Source: Carnegiea gigantea
Taxonomy: Eukaryota > Streptophyta > Magnoliopsida > Caryophyllales > Cactaceae
NCBI GenBank assembly: GCA_029747015.1
Contig: JAKOGI010001341.1
Span: 192,340 to 256,339, forward strand
Direction: 5' to 3'
Length of the DNA: 64,000 bases
Numbering within the stretch: position 1 is the first letter of the stretch; each line of letters starts with the position of its first letter. The translations under genes were made by a program, and so were the position numbers. Positions 22,405-32,915 of this stretch are shown piece by piece. Below the pieces are notes generated by a model that searched no databases, was not told where the DNA came from, and saw only the letters and a list, made by a program, of their open reading frames with translations.

Positions 22405-23475
22405 TGTCTTTTAAGCACTCCTAATCACTTACTTTTTACTCATAATCGGAATTATTTGTAGATTTTCTTTGGTTTTGTGATTTTCATAGGAAATAGAAGA
22501 AAAATGATGAAGGAAGCAGCTTTTAGGCATATGTTTCTCATTAGTTTGGCCTAATTCAGAGCCCATTAGCAAGCCAGCGTGTGGCCTAATCTCGAGCAAA
22601 ACAACCTAGTACTCCTTTCCCGTCTTATTCCATGCGTGACCTACCTAGCCGCCCAATGACGATTCAAGCAGTCCAACAGAGCAAGACAAGTGGTTAAATT
22701 TATACAAACATGTGATGTTTTCTAAAATTTTTAAGTTATTGGAATTTGGGTGGAATTAGGAAAGTGAAAAATAATTGCTTGAGTATTACGAAACCTATGG
22801 TAATTAGGAAAGTTTAAAGAGATTGCCTCTAGTATAAATTCTCTTCCTCTCTTTTCTAGCATTAGTTTAGAATTTAAGAGATTATTATGATTCCCGTAAT
22901 TCTTTCAAGTTGAATTTAAATTCTCGAGTTTTAATTTTTGTAGCTCAAATTTTGATTCCAATTTTTAATTCTAGTTTGATTTCAAGTTTTCTAGTTCTAA
23001 ATTTTGTTCAACATTTCTAGTTCAAGTTTTGATTTAATCTTCATAGTTTTAATTTTAGTTTTATTTTAGTCTCTCCACAACTACCCTAGATGAAAGATTC
23101 GATTTTTATTACTCCTTTGGGTTGATGGTGAATATTGAAGTCTCATGGTGGTTACTCGTTGAAGATTCGAATTTATTTTTTCTGCATTGATTTTCTAATT
23201 GTCCTTATTAATTCTAAGTGATCAAGGTATTCTTTTTCTTTCCTCTTCAATTAATTTTAGTTTCAGTTTCATGCTCTGCCTATAGATTAGATTTTTGAAA
23301 GTTTCTTCTGCTATTAGTTATTACTTGACATTAATTTTGGTTGTTTTTGATTTAGCTTGGTCTAGTTTAGTAGTATAATTCTAGAAATTAATTCAACCCA
23401 TCTCTGTGGATGACCCGTAAAGTGGTAAAACCACGACTGTACACTTTCGGCTTATTTTTACAGTTTCAAGATACA
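22405..23475 (+). repeat. Athila-like 3' LTR
   Basis: Second copy of the 1.1-kb LTR, starting TGTCTTTTAAGC and ending GATACA, with proper TG and CA ends. The gag-only element at 23481 sits within a few bases of its end. Confidence 0.85.
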
Positions 23476-23480
23476 ATGTT
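23476..23480 (+). repeat. Target-site duplication ATGTT, left copy
   Basis: ATGTT directly precedes the TGATGTAT start of the gag-only element. The same five bases follow its ATACATCA end at 27529-27533. Confidence 0.9.
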
Positions 23481-24898
23481 TGATGTATGTAGGAGAGCAC
23501 CCAAATGACCAAGCAAGGCTAGGTTTGTATTTTTGTATTTTGCGAAAACAAGGAAAAGATAGGATAGTTCAAGAACTCGACAAGAGATAATCCAAATGGA
23601 GCCACTCAAGCCAAGGACTTAGGCAATCCCTTAAATCAATTAGGATACATAATTTAATCACCATCTAATTGAGATAAAGGGACCTAGAACACCACTTGAG
23701 AGAGCCACTTCTCAAGATATAGAACTAGGGATTTTGAGAAAAGAGTATTCAACTCAAATCTGAATTGTACTTTTTACTTGGTGAATGACTTGATGCAAAA
23801 CAACTCAGTTTATGGCCTTTATATAGAGTTGGCCTCACACTTGAAAAGATACAAGCATTCTTATGAAGAGACACAAATAAAAAGAAAGCAAAATACAAGT
23901 AACTATAGAAAGCATGCACACGGTTATGAAGAGGTGTGTCCGGTTGGCATTTGCTTGAGTGAAACGAACGTAGCAGCCTTGAAGATGCATGTTCCCACTT
24001 GAATTGACACGCCTTTAGCCTTGGGAGAAAGGGGAATGCAGCTTGTAGGGAGAAGAATGCAGCAAAGGGCCGTAGCATGAAGATGCAATGTATACGCGTT
24101 TTGCATTAATTGCGTTCACACCTGCAGCAAGGCCAAATTCAAATGGGCATATCTCTCTGGTTTATGATCCAAATTTGATAATTCTTGATTCCCTGGAAAT
24201 TGGAAAGAGTCTAGTTTCTAAGGGAAGTGGTTTCATTGCATTTGGATTAGCCGTTTGAAAGATATGGGCCGAAGAGTACAGATTGCCCAAACTGGACTGG
24301 ATTCTGGCAGTTTTGCTTTAGGGCTTTATTTGACCAACCAAATGAACTCCAAATGACTTGCATCTTGATTCATTGGAAAGAGAACTTCTTAAACTTCAAT
24401 CTACACCTCCTGCATCCTGGTTATACCTTCTAGAGGTTTAAGAATTTTAATCCTCAAAACCGGGCAAATAAACTGGACATGCTGGCAGCACTGACACTTT
24501 GGCTTCTATCCCTTATGTTGACGACTAGAGCTTGACTTAACTTGAAATAAATTACGTGATCCCAAAGTAGACTTTAAGAGCTTTCTAAAAAGCTAACTTG
24601 CAGCAGTCTAAGTGCATGAAAAGCTTGGAATACATGCTGCACAAAACTGGGCAGAAATCAAAATTAGCTAGACTTGGTTCTTTCCCTCTGAAATGCATTG
24701 CACTCTCGATCCCCATTTGGAAACCCCTTTAGAAAAGGCACTTTGAAGTTCAAATGAAACTCCATAAAGTGTCTTTTGTCATGAAATTCAAATAATGGAA
24801 CCAAAGAAGAGCCTTGCCATGCATGAACTTGTTTGAAACTTACCTCCCTTGAAGTTGAGTTTAAAGAATGAAAATGATCCCCTTGAAAATATACATCA
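23481..24898 (-). repeat. Gag-only element, 3' LTR
   Basis: 1418 bases, matching 26110-27528 with scattered single-base differences (for example GATGCAAAAC against GCTGCAAAAC near the 23790/26420 positions). In the minus direction it begins TGATGTATAT after the polypurine tract. Confidence 0.93.
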
Positions 24899-25794
24899 AT
24901 CCCTCTCTCTTCGAAAAGAATTGTCCTCAATTCTTGTGGTGAATGAGGCCATTCTTCTTGAGTCAAGAATTGCTCAAATCCTTGAACAACCCCACATGGC
25001 TCCAACTCGGATGCTTGGAGTTCTTCAACTTCATGCTCATCAAATCTTAGAGGTAGGTTCCAATTTACCTCATTATCTTCTTCGCATCCTTCATTAAAGA
25101 ACAAGGGTTCTTCAACGTCATGCTCATCAAATCTCGGAGGTAGGTTCCAATTTACCTCATTATCTTCTTGGCATCCTTCTTGGGTCAAGCATTGCTCATA
25201 CCCTGGTACAATCTCCTCTTGCTTCAACTCGAATCTTTGGGCCTAAAGTTCAACGGTCTCACCATCACCATAGTCATCAAACACAGGAGGTAGGTCAACT
25301 AGGCCCGATCCTTTTTCTCCAAGGATCTCTTCATCTTTGTTGGAGTTAAGTTTCTCCAAATAAAAGAAGGAAGTAGAGCTAGAGTTACAAGCACTCATTG
25401 GACTTCCCTTGTTGAAATGGAGGTTTTTTGAAAAGGAATTAAAGTCGTTTACCTCAGAGGAAAGAAAAGGATGCTTGTGTAAGTAAGAGGTTGGAGCCAA
25501 AGTATCCATTAATTTACCTCTTAACTTAACCCATGTTGTGATCTTACTTTTCCCTCTCCTCTTCCTCTTATACTTGTACTTTTCCCACCATTCAAGTGCA
25601 TAGCCTCGGAGCTTCTTGATAACCACCTTAAACTTCTCTAGCTCGTCAATATTATAGCAAGTGAACACTTGATCCACTTTGGAAATCCAGTAAGGGAAAT
25701 CTTCTTTTTGGCCATGAAACTTTGGAGTTTCAAGGATGACCATCTCCTTTTCAATCAAAGCAATCTCTTTTCTCAAGTTCCCAAGCGAAATCAT
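24664..25794 (-). CDS. Retrotransposon gag (Ty3-type), one internal stop
   Basis: Gag packages element RNA into virus-like particles in the cytoplasm. The ORF starts at ATG 25794 with a short helix-forming stretch, then the gag core: DFPYWISKVDQVF, VVIKKLRGYALEWWEKYK, RKRRGKSKITTWVKLRGKL, APTSYL. This is the tryptophan-rich signature of the retrotransposon gag family. A TAG at 25243-25245 stops the first 183 codons, but the same frame continues for another 190 codons to 24664. The second half is acidic and carries a 29-residue tandem duplication (DNEVNWNLPPRFDEH, then DNEVNWNLPLRFDEH). It crosses the LTR border at 24898 and ends inside the 3' LTR. No zinc knuckle is seen. Whether the TAG is read through or is decay cannot be decided here. 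Confidence 0.8.
24899..24913 (-). other. Polypurine tract of the gag-only element
   Basis: In the minus direction CGAAGAGAGAGGGAT directly precedes the LTR start TGATGTAT, the position expected for the plus-strand DNA primer. Confidence 0.8.
25020..25193. repeat. 87-bp tandem duplication inside gag
   Basis: Two copies start with GTTCTTCAAC at 25020 and 25107. The 87-base period is exactly 29 codons, so the reading frame is kept. The copies differ at a few positions (CTTCATGC against CGTCATGC). Confidence 0.85.
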
Positions 25795-26095
25795 GATGGA
25801 TGAATGCTTAAGGGTTCTTTGTGGGTTATGTGCTTAGGCTAGAAAAAGACTGTTTTGGAGAAGAGGAGGGAGGGCACGGTCGTACAGCTAGGCATTGGGG
25901 AACCGTGCTTGAATGCTACCTTGCAGAATGCAGGAAAACAAGGGTGGCACGGTCGTGCTTGGGAGCACGGGGGGACGTGCCAACTTTCTGCCTGCGGATG
26001 CTCGGTTTTTGCACGGTTTTGTTGGTTTGTGTTGTTTTTGTGTTTTTGTTTGGGAAATGTATTTGGGCTGTAAACTTGGTCAAATGGCAACCTTA

Positions 26096-26107
26096 GCTCT
26101 GATACCA
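26096..26107 (-). other. Primer-binding site, initiator tRNA-Met type
   Basis: In the minus direction TGGTATCAGAGC follows the 5' LTR after two bases. It is the standard plant initiator-Met primer site. Confidence 0.9.
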
Positions 26108-26109
26108 AA

Positions 26110-27528
26110 TGATGTATGTAGGAGAGCACCCAAATGACCAAGCAAGGCTAGGTTTGTGTTTTTATATTTTGCGAAAACAAGGAAAGGATAGGATAGTTCA
26201 AGAACTCGACAAGAGATAATCCAAATGGAGCCACTCAAGCCAAGGACTTGGGCAATCCCTTAAATCAATTATGATACAGAATTTAATCACCACCTAATTG
26301 AGATAAAGGGACCTAGAACACCACTTGAGAGAGCCACTTCTCAAGATATAGAACTAGGGATTTTGAGAAAAGAGTATTCAACTCAAATCTGAATTGTACT
26401 TTTTACTTGATGAATGACTTGCTGCAAAACAACTCGGTTTATGGCCTTTATATAGAGTTGGCCTCATACTTGAAAAGATACAAGCATTCTTATGAAGAGA
26501 CACAAATAAAAAGATAGCAAAATACAAGTAACTATAGAAAGCATGCACACGGTTATGAAGAGGTGTGTCCGGTTGGTGTTTGCTTGAGTGAAACGAACTT
26601 AGCAGCCTTAAAGATGCATGTTCCCACTTGAATTGACACGCCTTTAGCCTTGGGAGAAAGGGGGAATGCAGCTTGTAGGGAGAAGAATGCAGCAAAGGGC
26701 CGTAGCATGAAGATGCAATGTATACACATTTTGCATTAATTGCGTTCACACCTACAACAAGGCTAGATTCAAATGGGCATATCTCTCTAATTTGTGATCC
26801 AAATTTGATAATTCTTGATTCCCTGGAAATCGGGAAGAGTCTAGTTTCTAAGGAAAGTGGTTTCATTGCATTTGAATTAGCCGTTTGAAAGATATGAGCC
26901 AAAGAGTACAAACTACCCAAACTGGACTGGATTCTGGCAGTTTTAATTTAAGGCTTTATTTGACCAACCAAATGAACTCCAAATGACTTGCATCTTAATT
27001 CATTGGAAAGGGAACTTCTTAAACTTCAATCTAGGCCTCCTGCATCCTGGTTATACCTTCTGGAGGTTTAAGAATTTTAATCCTCAAACCCAGGCAAATA
27101 AACTGGACATGCTGGTAGCACTGACACTTTGGCTTCTATCCCTTATTTTGACGACTAGAGCTTAACTTAACTTGAAATAAATTACGTGATCCCAAAGTAG
27201 ACTTTAAGAGCTTTCTGAAAAGCTAACTTGCAGTAGTCTAAGTGCATGAAAAGCTTAGAATACATGCTGCACAAAACTGGATAGAAATCAAAATTAGCTA
27301 GACTTGGTTCTTTCCCTCTGAAATGCATTGCACTCTCAATCCCCATTTGGAAACCCCTTTGGAAAAGGCACTTTGAAGTTCAAATGAAACTCCATAAAGT
27401 GTCTTTTGTCATGAAATTCAAATAATAGAACCAAAGAAGAGCCTTGCCATGCATGGACTTGTTTGAAACTTACCTCCCTTGAAGTTGAGTTTAAAGAATG
27501 AAAATGATTCCCTTTAAAATATACATCA
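26110..27528 (-). repeat. Gag-only element, 5' LTR
   Basis: 1419 bases. This is the 5' LTR because the primer site is next to its 26110 end in the minus direction. It should hold the promoter. Followed by the target duplication ATGTT at 27529-27533. Confidence 0.93.
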
Positions 27529-27533
27529 ATGTT

Positions 27534-27949
27534 TATGATAAAACTTAGGTGCAACAATTTTAGTAATAGCAACAATAAATTTTGGTGAGTATTAAAAATA
27601 TATTTTAAGTGACATAGTTTACAATTGGATACTACATACCTAAGTTGCAATGTTGAAGTGGGATGACACTACGAGAAGGTTTGTTGGGCCGACACTGTAG
27701 CAGAAATACTCTTCCAAGTGGGCTAACGTTCTATGAGTTCTGTCACTACTTTTGTGCTACTCAACCAGCCCATATCGTGTGGTAGTTTTAGCATCAATGG
27801 GTGCTAGGCCTGAGGCAATTGGATCCCTGATAAGGCTAGAGTTGAGGCATTTGCAAGCCCTTTTTGTAGCACATTTGGACTAAGCCTAATGGCGTTAGAG
27901 CCCCCTATCATTGGGCAGGCAAAACGAACCATCATCAATGCCATGGGTC
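27534..27949. other. Copia internal DNA flanking the nested insertions, unclear coding
   Basis: This is the right flank of the nested insertions and must belong to the copia element, between the integrase C-terminus and the RT start. I see no convincing protein similarity in any frame. Confidence 0.4.
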
Positions 27950-30421
27950 GTGTTCACCGGTGTTGGATGTGCCTATTTCTCGTGAGCCTAGCTTTTTACG
28001 CATTTTTTTCTAGTCTAAAAGGAAGCACATTTTCACGAAACAGAATATCTCGACTCACAAATAATTCCTTTTTGTCAAGGTCGTACACTGTATAACCTTT
28101 CTAGCCAAATGGATACCTAATGAAAACACATTTTTGACTTTAAGATGCTAACTTGTCCTTAGTTCTCAACTTATATTGCACACAACACAAAACCGCCATA
28201 AATTTGTATGTGGTCATATGATGGTTTTTGTTGATACATCATTTCATTGGGGGTCTCTCCATTTAAGAACTCGCTAGAAGGTCTGTTTCTAAGGCAGGTG
28301 TCCGTTAGAACACATTCCCTCCAAATTTGAATAGGTGGGTGAGCTTGAAAATGCAATGCCCTAACTATATTTAGAGCATGGTAATGTTTACGTTCCATCC
28401 TACCATTTTGTTATAGGGTTCCTACAAAAGTTGTTTGATGAATGGTCTTATTTTCATCATAATATTGAAACATAGGACATATTTAAATTTGGATCCATTA
28501 TCACCACTACCAACTGCTATGATATCTTTGCTGAATTGCTTTTTGGCCATTACAACAAATGCTTTTAGTACAACATTAGTTTCACTTCGATCTTTCATTA
28601 AGTACACTTAAGTTGCCTACTTACATTATAGATAATAGTTAGGAAATAATGAGGCCTACGAAAAGAAGCCACCCTATACAGGTCCTAAATATCACAATGC
28701 ATTAAATCAAACAAACAATCTGGTTTGCTTTCACTATTAAAAGATTGAGATCGAGTATGTTTTTCTCTAACACAAACAGCACAAATGCACCATTTATTTT
28801 GCTTCAAAATAACTCCCAAATGACTAGAGATAAGATGTAGAACTTCACTGGATGGATGCCTCAAATAGGAGTGCCAAAGATAGGTAGACTAAATGACACT
28901 GTCTTGAACCTTGCCCTTCGCACTCCTTTGTAATAATAAACCCCTCCTTGTGCTTCACCAACTCCAATTAGGCCCCTCGAACTGTGATCCTATAATTGTG
29001 ATCCTGTAATATATAAACATCATCATAAAACATCGCAAAGCAATTCAAATCTCTAGTTATTTGCCCAACCAAAATTAGATTACAATGTAAATTAGGAGCA
29101 TATAAAACATTGTTGATCTTAACTTTTTCACTCAATTCAAACTCCCCCTTTTCTAGCTATGGTTTCTTTGCCATTTGTTAAAGCGACACCAATGGGCACG
29201 ACATTTTGAACATCATCGATTAAATCTAAATAACCATTCATATGACAAGAGGCACCACTATCTAACATCCAAACATCCTTACTTGATAAGGCCTCATATC
29301 TCAATTTTGGAGCATTTATCAAGCTCAAAAGTTTTTATACCTATTCTAAGGAGAGTCCAGGGATCATTACCTGGGTTACTCGTTACTATTACCTGCGGTT
29401 GGAGCTGTCTCACTCACGACAGCAGCACTCTGCCGTTTCTAAGCCAGTCCCGCATCCTCGACTGCTTTACGTCCTTCTGCCTTGGCCTCCACGGCCTCGC
29501 CCCCTTCCATGTCCACGGATACCCAAGGAAGGTGGACAACCGATGATCTCGTAAGGCTCTTATCATAACCATGTCAAAAACAATGTTTGTAGATACTTTT
29601 TTTGGCTATTGTGGGCTGTTCTTTCACAGCAAAGACCACAACTTGCTCTCCCCGTGTATCCCTTCCTATCATCAATTGTTTTGGTTCTCCTCTTATTAAA
29701 TCATGTTGAAAATTTTGTTAATGGGAGGTAACAGATCCATTGTGAGAATCTGACTTCAAATCATTGAATATAGCCCATTGTCCCAGCCTATTAAGAGCTG
29801 ATGAGTAGTTATTCTTCCATCATTTGTGTGACCCTTCTGCAAACATTATAGTCACATTTTTCGCAAGTACAACGTGGAACTTTTATGTAATTCTCGAGCT
29901 CATTCCACATATATATCAACTTAGTGAAGAACTCGACTATCTCAAGCCCCTTATTTGCAAAGGGTAATGTCTAACTTCAATTTTAAGGTTTTGGGGGTAT
30001 AAAGAACTGCGTATCTCTTGTTTAGATATTTCCACATAGCTTTACAAGTGGCAAGCAACAATGTCTAAAACTTCAGTTGCGAGGTTTTGGGGGTATTAAG
30101 AACTGCATACCTCCTCTTTAGATCATCCCACACAACTTTAGCTATCTCAGTGTAGGCCACACTAGCATGAAGTTTTAGGTCTGCGACATTGATCCAGGAG
30201 CACACCAATGTGTTTACCATGTCCTAAGCATTGAATTGACTGGGGTCATCTCCTTTTAACACAGGCTGTGCTAGGGTTCCATCTATGAACCCTAACTTTT
30301 TCTTTGCTTTGAGTGCAGTTCTCACTGGTTGTTGCCACAATTCATATTTTTTTCCATCGAAAATAATGGTAGTAATAAGTACATCACTTGAATGAACAAA
30401 AGTATGATGGCTTATTTTCAA
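27950..30421 (-). pseudogene. Copia gag, protease and integrase, broken
   Basis: Read 30421 to 27950. The gag N-terminus starts with a conserved block (FDGKKYELWQQPVRTALKA, KKLGFIDGTLAQP). A Gly/Arg run GHGRGRGRGGQGR lies near 29500. The protease active site is WMLDSGASCHMNG near 29270, with D-S-G kept. Integrase follows: VYLMKDRSETN, SGDNGSKF, then ERKHYHALNIVRALHFQA and FLNGETPNEMMY. A copia integrase C-terminus lies at about 28140-28020 (KCVFIRYPFG and YTVYDL). Stops and shifts lie between all these blocks. Together with the RT part at 17932 these are one element. Confidence 0.82.
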
Positions 30422-30483
30422 CGACGAACTTGTTCCTATGTACCATGATTTTAGTTTTATTTGAATAGCTTGAATGGGATCAA

Positions 30484-30496
30484 GGCTTTAATACCA
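30484..30496 (-). other. Primer-binding site (copia), degenerate
   Basis: In the minus direction TGGTATTAAAGCC follows the 5' LTR end TTCCACA. It resembles the initiator-Met site TGGTATCAGAGC with two or three changes. Confidence 0.65.
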
Positions 30497-30758
30497 TGTG
30501 GAATTTGATAAGTTTTGGTAGAAAGAATAATTTTATGTATTGAATCTTTCTTTCCCTTTTAATGTACATGATGGATAAGTATATGCGTGGCTATTCATGG
30601 TTACTTACACATCCAAAAATCCTAGCCTGTCGAATAAGATATAAAGCCACGTTATCTCTAATATAATCAAATTATTATCTAAATACAAGATGTAATATCA
30701 CAAATATACAGGGGATAATAATATAGGAAATAATATCATATTTGTATCTTAAAAACCA
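30497..30758 (-). repeat. Copia 5' LTR
   Basis: About 262 bases, similar to 16185-16441. Its CA end (TTCCACA in the minus direction) adjoins the primer site; its TG start is near 30758 (TGGTTTTTAAG). Confidence 0.72.
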
Positions 30759-32464
30759 TCTTACCTTTGATGGAGAAAAGCTAAGCCCCTATCACTTGCA
30801 CCTCTAAAATCCAAATCCTCCTCCTCTCTCTTGCCCCTTTGAGCTCCTAAGGCCATGGAAATTAAGGGACTGGAGGCTAGCTAGGTGTAAGTAAAACAGT
30901 CAGTCGTTGAGCTCCGACAAGTACACCGATGGCCTTCCCACAATCCCATCCCTCATTCATTGTTTGCCTGAGCCTCATCTCCCATTCCTTTCCAACTTGT
31001 GTCTATTAGCAATAGACCATGATTTCAATACCCTTTAAAAGAAATATTTCGGCTGCAAACATCAACCACTAATTATCTTAATGAAAAGTCCTAGAAATTG
31101 TGGTTGCTAACAATTTTTAAGAAGGAGAGGTGAGGAGGGAGAAACAGATGTAGAAGAAGACAATGTGGTGGTTTTGGCGATGGTGTCATGGCTAGTCATT
31201 ATTCTTTGGTGGAATGAGGTACCAAACAATGATGTTAATGTTAAGGTTGGCCCTTGAATTTTCCTACTTCGTTGCCATCTCTCTCAACTTTTAATTGAGG
31301 GTTGACCATGCCTAGACTCCACAATCTTTAGGCTAAAACTTGAATTGTTATCGGATATATATGGCTTGCTCTGCATATTTGACTACATTTGTTACTTTGG
31401 TGAGAGAAATAAGATCTCAATGGCAAAAAGAAAGTTAAGAGATGGAAAAATAAAAGGAACGAATTGGACATACTCGCTACCTATGTCACTGGTGGAATCT
31501 GTGACATTCAGCATGACAATTCACTTATTCATCGGTCGATAGAAATTTTGATGAAACTGGAGATGAGGATGTGGTGGTATTGAAGGTGATGGGTTGGCGG
31601 AAAGGCATTCCAATTTTTTTAGGCGTAGTTAAACGCAATTAGGGGGGATAGGAGTAGTCAGCATTAGTGGTTGGCAGCAACTAGGAGCCATATGGAACTG
31701 TTATTGGAAGAAGGTATGAGTGGTTTGACCCTATAGTTATATGTACAAGTAACTATTAGGATCAATTAAAAGCAATATGGAGAATGAAATGGCCAGCAGC
31801 ATTTAGGGATGACTAAGTATAATGATTATTGGTAAGCAATGTTTAGGACCAGTTACCAGTTACAAATGGTGACAATGAACAAGCAACAAAAATCTCACGA
31901 TTTGAAAGACAAAAAAACAATATAAATAAATAAAAATAGATCTAACAGTTAATATAAAAACTTTTGGTTTAAGAGAAGTTCTTATTGAGTAAGTATTTCA
32001 AATATTTTATATATATAATTTATGTTTATGAGACATAATATTGTCGTATAGTTAGACTTGTTTGCATATCTTAACTCTTGTTTGTGGAAGTGAAGAAATA
32101 ATATCAAAGTATTTCTCATCTCAAGATTAAAATCTATCAAGGATGCTATGAATATAGCCATAGGTTTTCTTATTAGGAAAGATATACCCACTGATCATCT
32201 CCTTTTAGTGGCTAACTATTTCCCAACATTAATAGTTCATGTAAAGTTAGTCTAGGCTTGGCATGAGGTGAGGGCATCATTTGTTCATTTGGGATCACAA
32301 GGGAGATGGTAATGCTTTTGTTCAAAATCTCGGTGTTTGTTCTTCCATGAAAACTAATTTAAGGGCTTTACTTAGAGTCTTGAAAGGGCCATACATCATT
32401 AGGTGAATTATCTTATCATTAAGGACCCGCTTGTTTTACCATAAGTAGAATGGAATGGAATGGG
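30759..32464. other. Unassigned non-coding sequence
   Basis: No long coding frame or known family is recognised. There is a pyrimidine-rich stretch near 30800-30850. The end (about 32420-32464) has AT-rich words AGAATGGAATGGAATGGG that resume after the TRIM at 33195, so the TRIM entered a GGAATGGAATGG-rich, possibly hAT-like, miniature element. Confidence 0.4.
32460..32464 (+). repeat. Target-site duplication ATGGG, left copy
   Basis: ATGGG at 32460-32464 and again at 33195-33199, directly flanking the TRIM. Confidence 0.9.
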
Positions 32465-32743
32465 TGTAATGCCCCGACCCCTCTCGGTCGCAGGTCTTAC
32501 CAATAATGGTTTCAAGGATCGACGACTGGCCCCACAAATCATCACAAGTCTTTCCGACGTGCTTCGTCCTCGCTCACACGCTGCCCCAGAAACTTCCCAG
32601 GAGGTCACCCATCCCAAGATTGCTCCCCAGCAAGCACGCTTAACTGTGGAGTTCTTAAGAGTGGGCTTTCCGAAAAGAAAGGTGCACCTTTGGTGATATA
32701 AGTAGTCACTTCGATCCTTTTAAACGACACTGGAGGTGTTACA
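32465..32743 (-). repeat. Cassandra 3' LTR
   Basis: 279 bases, same length as the partner LTR, with only scattered differences between the two. Starts TGTAATGCCC and ends GTGTTACA on the plus strand. Confidence 0.93.
32590..32658 (-). other. 5S-rRNA-like segment in the 3' LTR
   Basis: In the minus direction it reads AACTCCACAGTTAAGCGTGC (box A region) and GGGATGGGTGACCTCCTGGG (box C region), as in plant 5S rRNA, with differences between the two boxes. It is part of an LTR, not a 5S gene. Confidence 0.88.
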
Positions 32744-32901
32744 ATCACCCCCACTTGAAGCGCACAACGTCCTCGTTGTGCCTCACTAATCGACCGACTT
32801 ACGAGTCCTCTTGATCGGTGGTCCACACCCAGTATCTTTACCCCGCTAGGTGACTGCCCATGGGCTCTCCATCCACTGGTGAAGCTGACGATCGCGAGTC
32901 A

Positions 32902-32913
32902 GCTCTAATACCA
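32902..32913 (-). other. Primer-binding site (Cassandra)
   Basis: TGGTATTAGAGC in the minus direction, two bases from the LTR; one change from the initiator-Met site TGGTATCAGAGC. Confidence 0.85.
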
Positions 32914-32915
32914 TC

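Larger units (their letters stand above)
17955..23475 (+). mobile_element. Athila-like non-autonomous LTR element (LARD type)
   Basis: Two LTRs of about 1.1 kb flank 3.35 kb of internal DNA with no pol domains. The LTRs start TATCCTTTTAAGC and TGTCTTTTAAGC and end GATAGA and GATACA. A primer site follows the first LTR. The internal part has gag-like and unidentified coding remains. The insertion separates the copia RT start (17932) from the copia integrase part (below 28607). The target duplication is not clear: AAATA on the left, ATGTT on the right. Confidence 0.78.
23481..27528 (-). mobile_element. Gag-only LTR retrotransposon (TR-GAG type), structurally complete
   Basis: Complete non-autonomous LTR element: near-identical 1.42-kb LTRs with ends TGATGTAT and ATACATCA, flanking ATGTT duplications, a primer site matching initiator tRNA-Met, a polypurine tract and an internal region of only 1.2 kb. 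The only coding capacity is a Ty3-type gag ORF on the minus strand. There is no protease, RT, RNase H or integrase, so transposition would need enzymes from another element. Terminal-repeat elements with a gag gene only are known in plants as TR-GAG. The similarity of its LTRs and its nested position make it one of the younger insertions here. Confidence 0.92.
16185..30758 (-). mobile_element. Ty1/copia retrotransposon, decayed and split by nested insertions
   Basis: Two similar terminal segments (16185-16441 and 30497-30758) flank copia-type coding remains in the minus direction: gag, protease and integrase at 30421-27950, reverse transcriptase and RNase H at 17932-16500. The domain order PR-IN-RT-RH is that of Ty1/copia. 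The middle is displaced by an Athila-like element (17955-23475) and a gag-only element (23481-27528). A degenerate initiator-Met-type primer site lies beside the 30497 LTR. I found no matching target duplication (ACTAT on the left; the right side is unclear), as expected for an old copy. Confidence 0.8.

Noticed and set aside
17950..23480. Target-site duplication of the Athila-like element
   Set aside because: AAATA on the left and ATGTT on the right do not match; the right five bases also serve as the duplication of the next insertion.
26096..26107. tRNA gene suggested by the GGTATCAGAGC word
   Set aside because: Only the 12-base complement of the tRNA 3' end is present, next to an LTR; it is a primer-binding site, as at 51161 and 32902.
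25839..26141. Frames on both strands between 25800 and 26141
   Set aside because: They cover the GC-rich leader between the primer site and the gag start of the gag-only element; no frame has protein similarity.
32160..32400. LINE reverse transcriptase tail suggested by short hydrophobic and HVK-like residues
   Set aside because: No RT or endonuclease motif, poly-A tail or target duplication was found.
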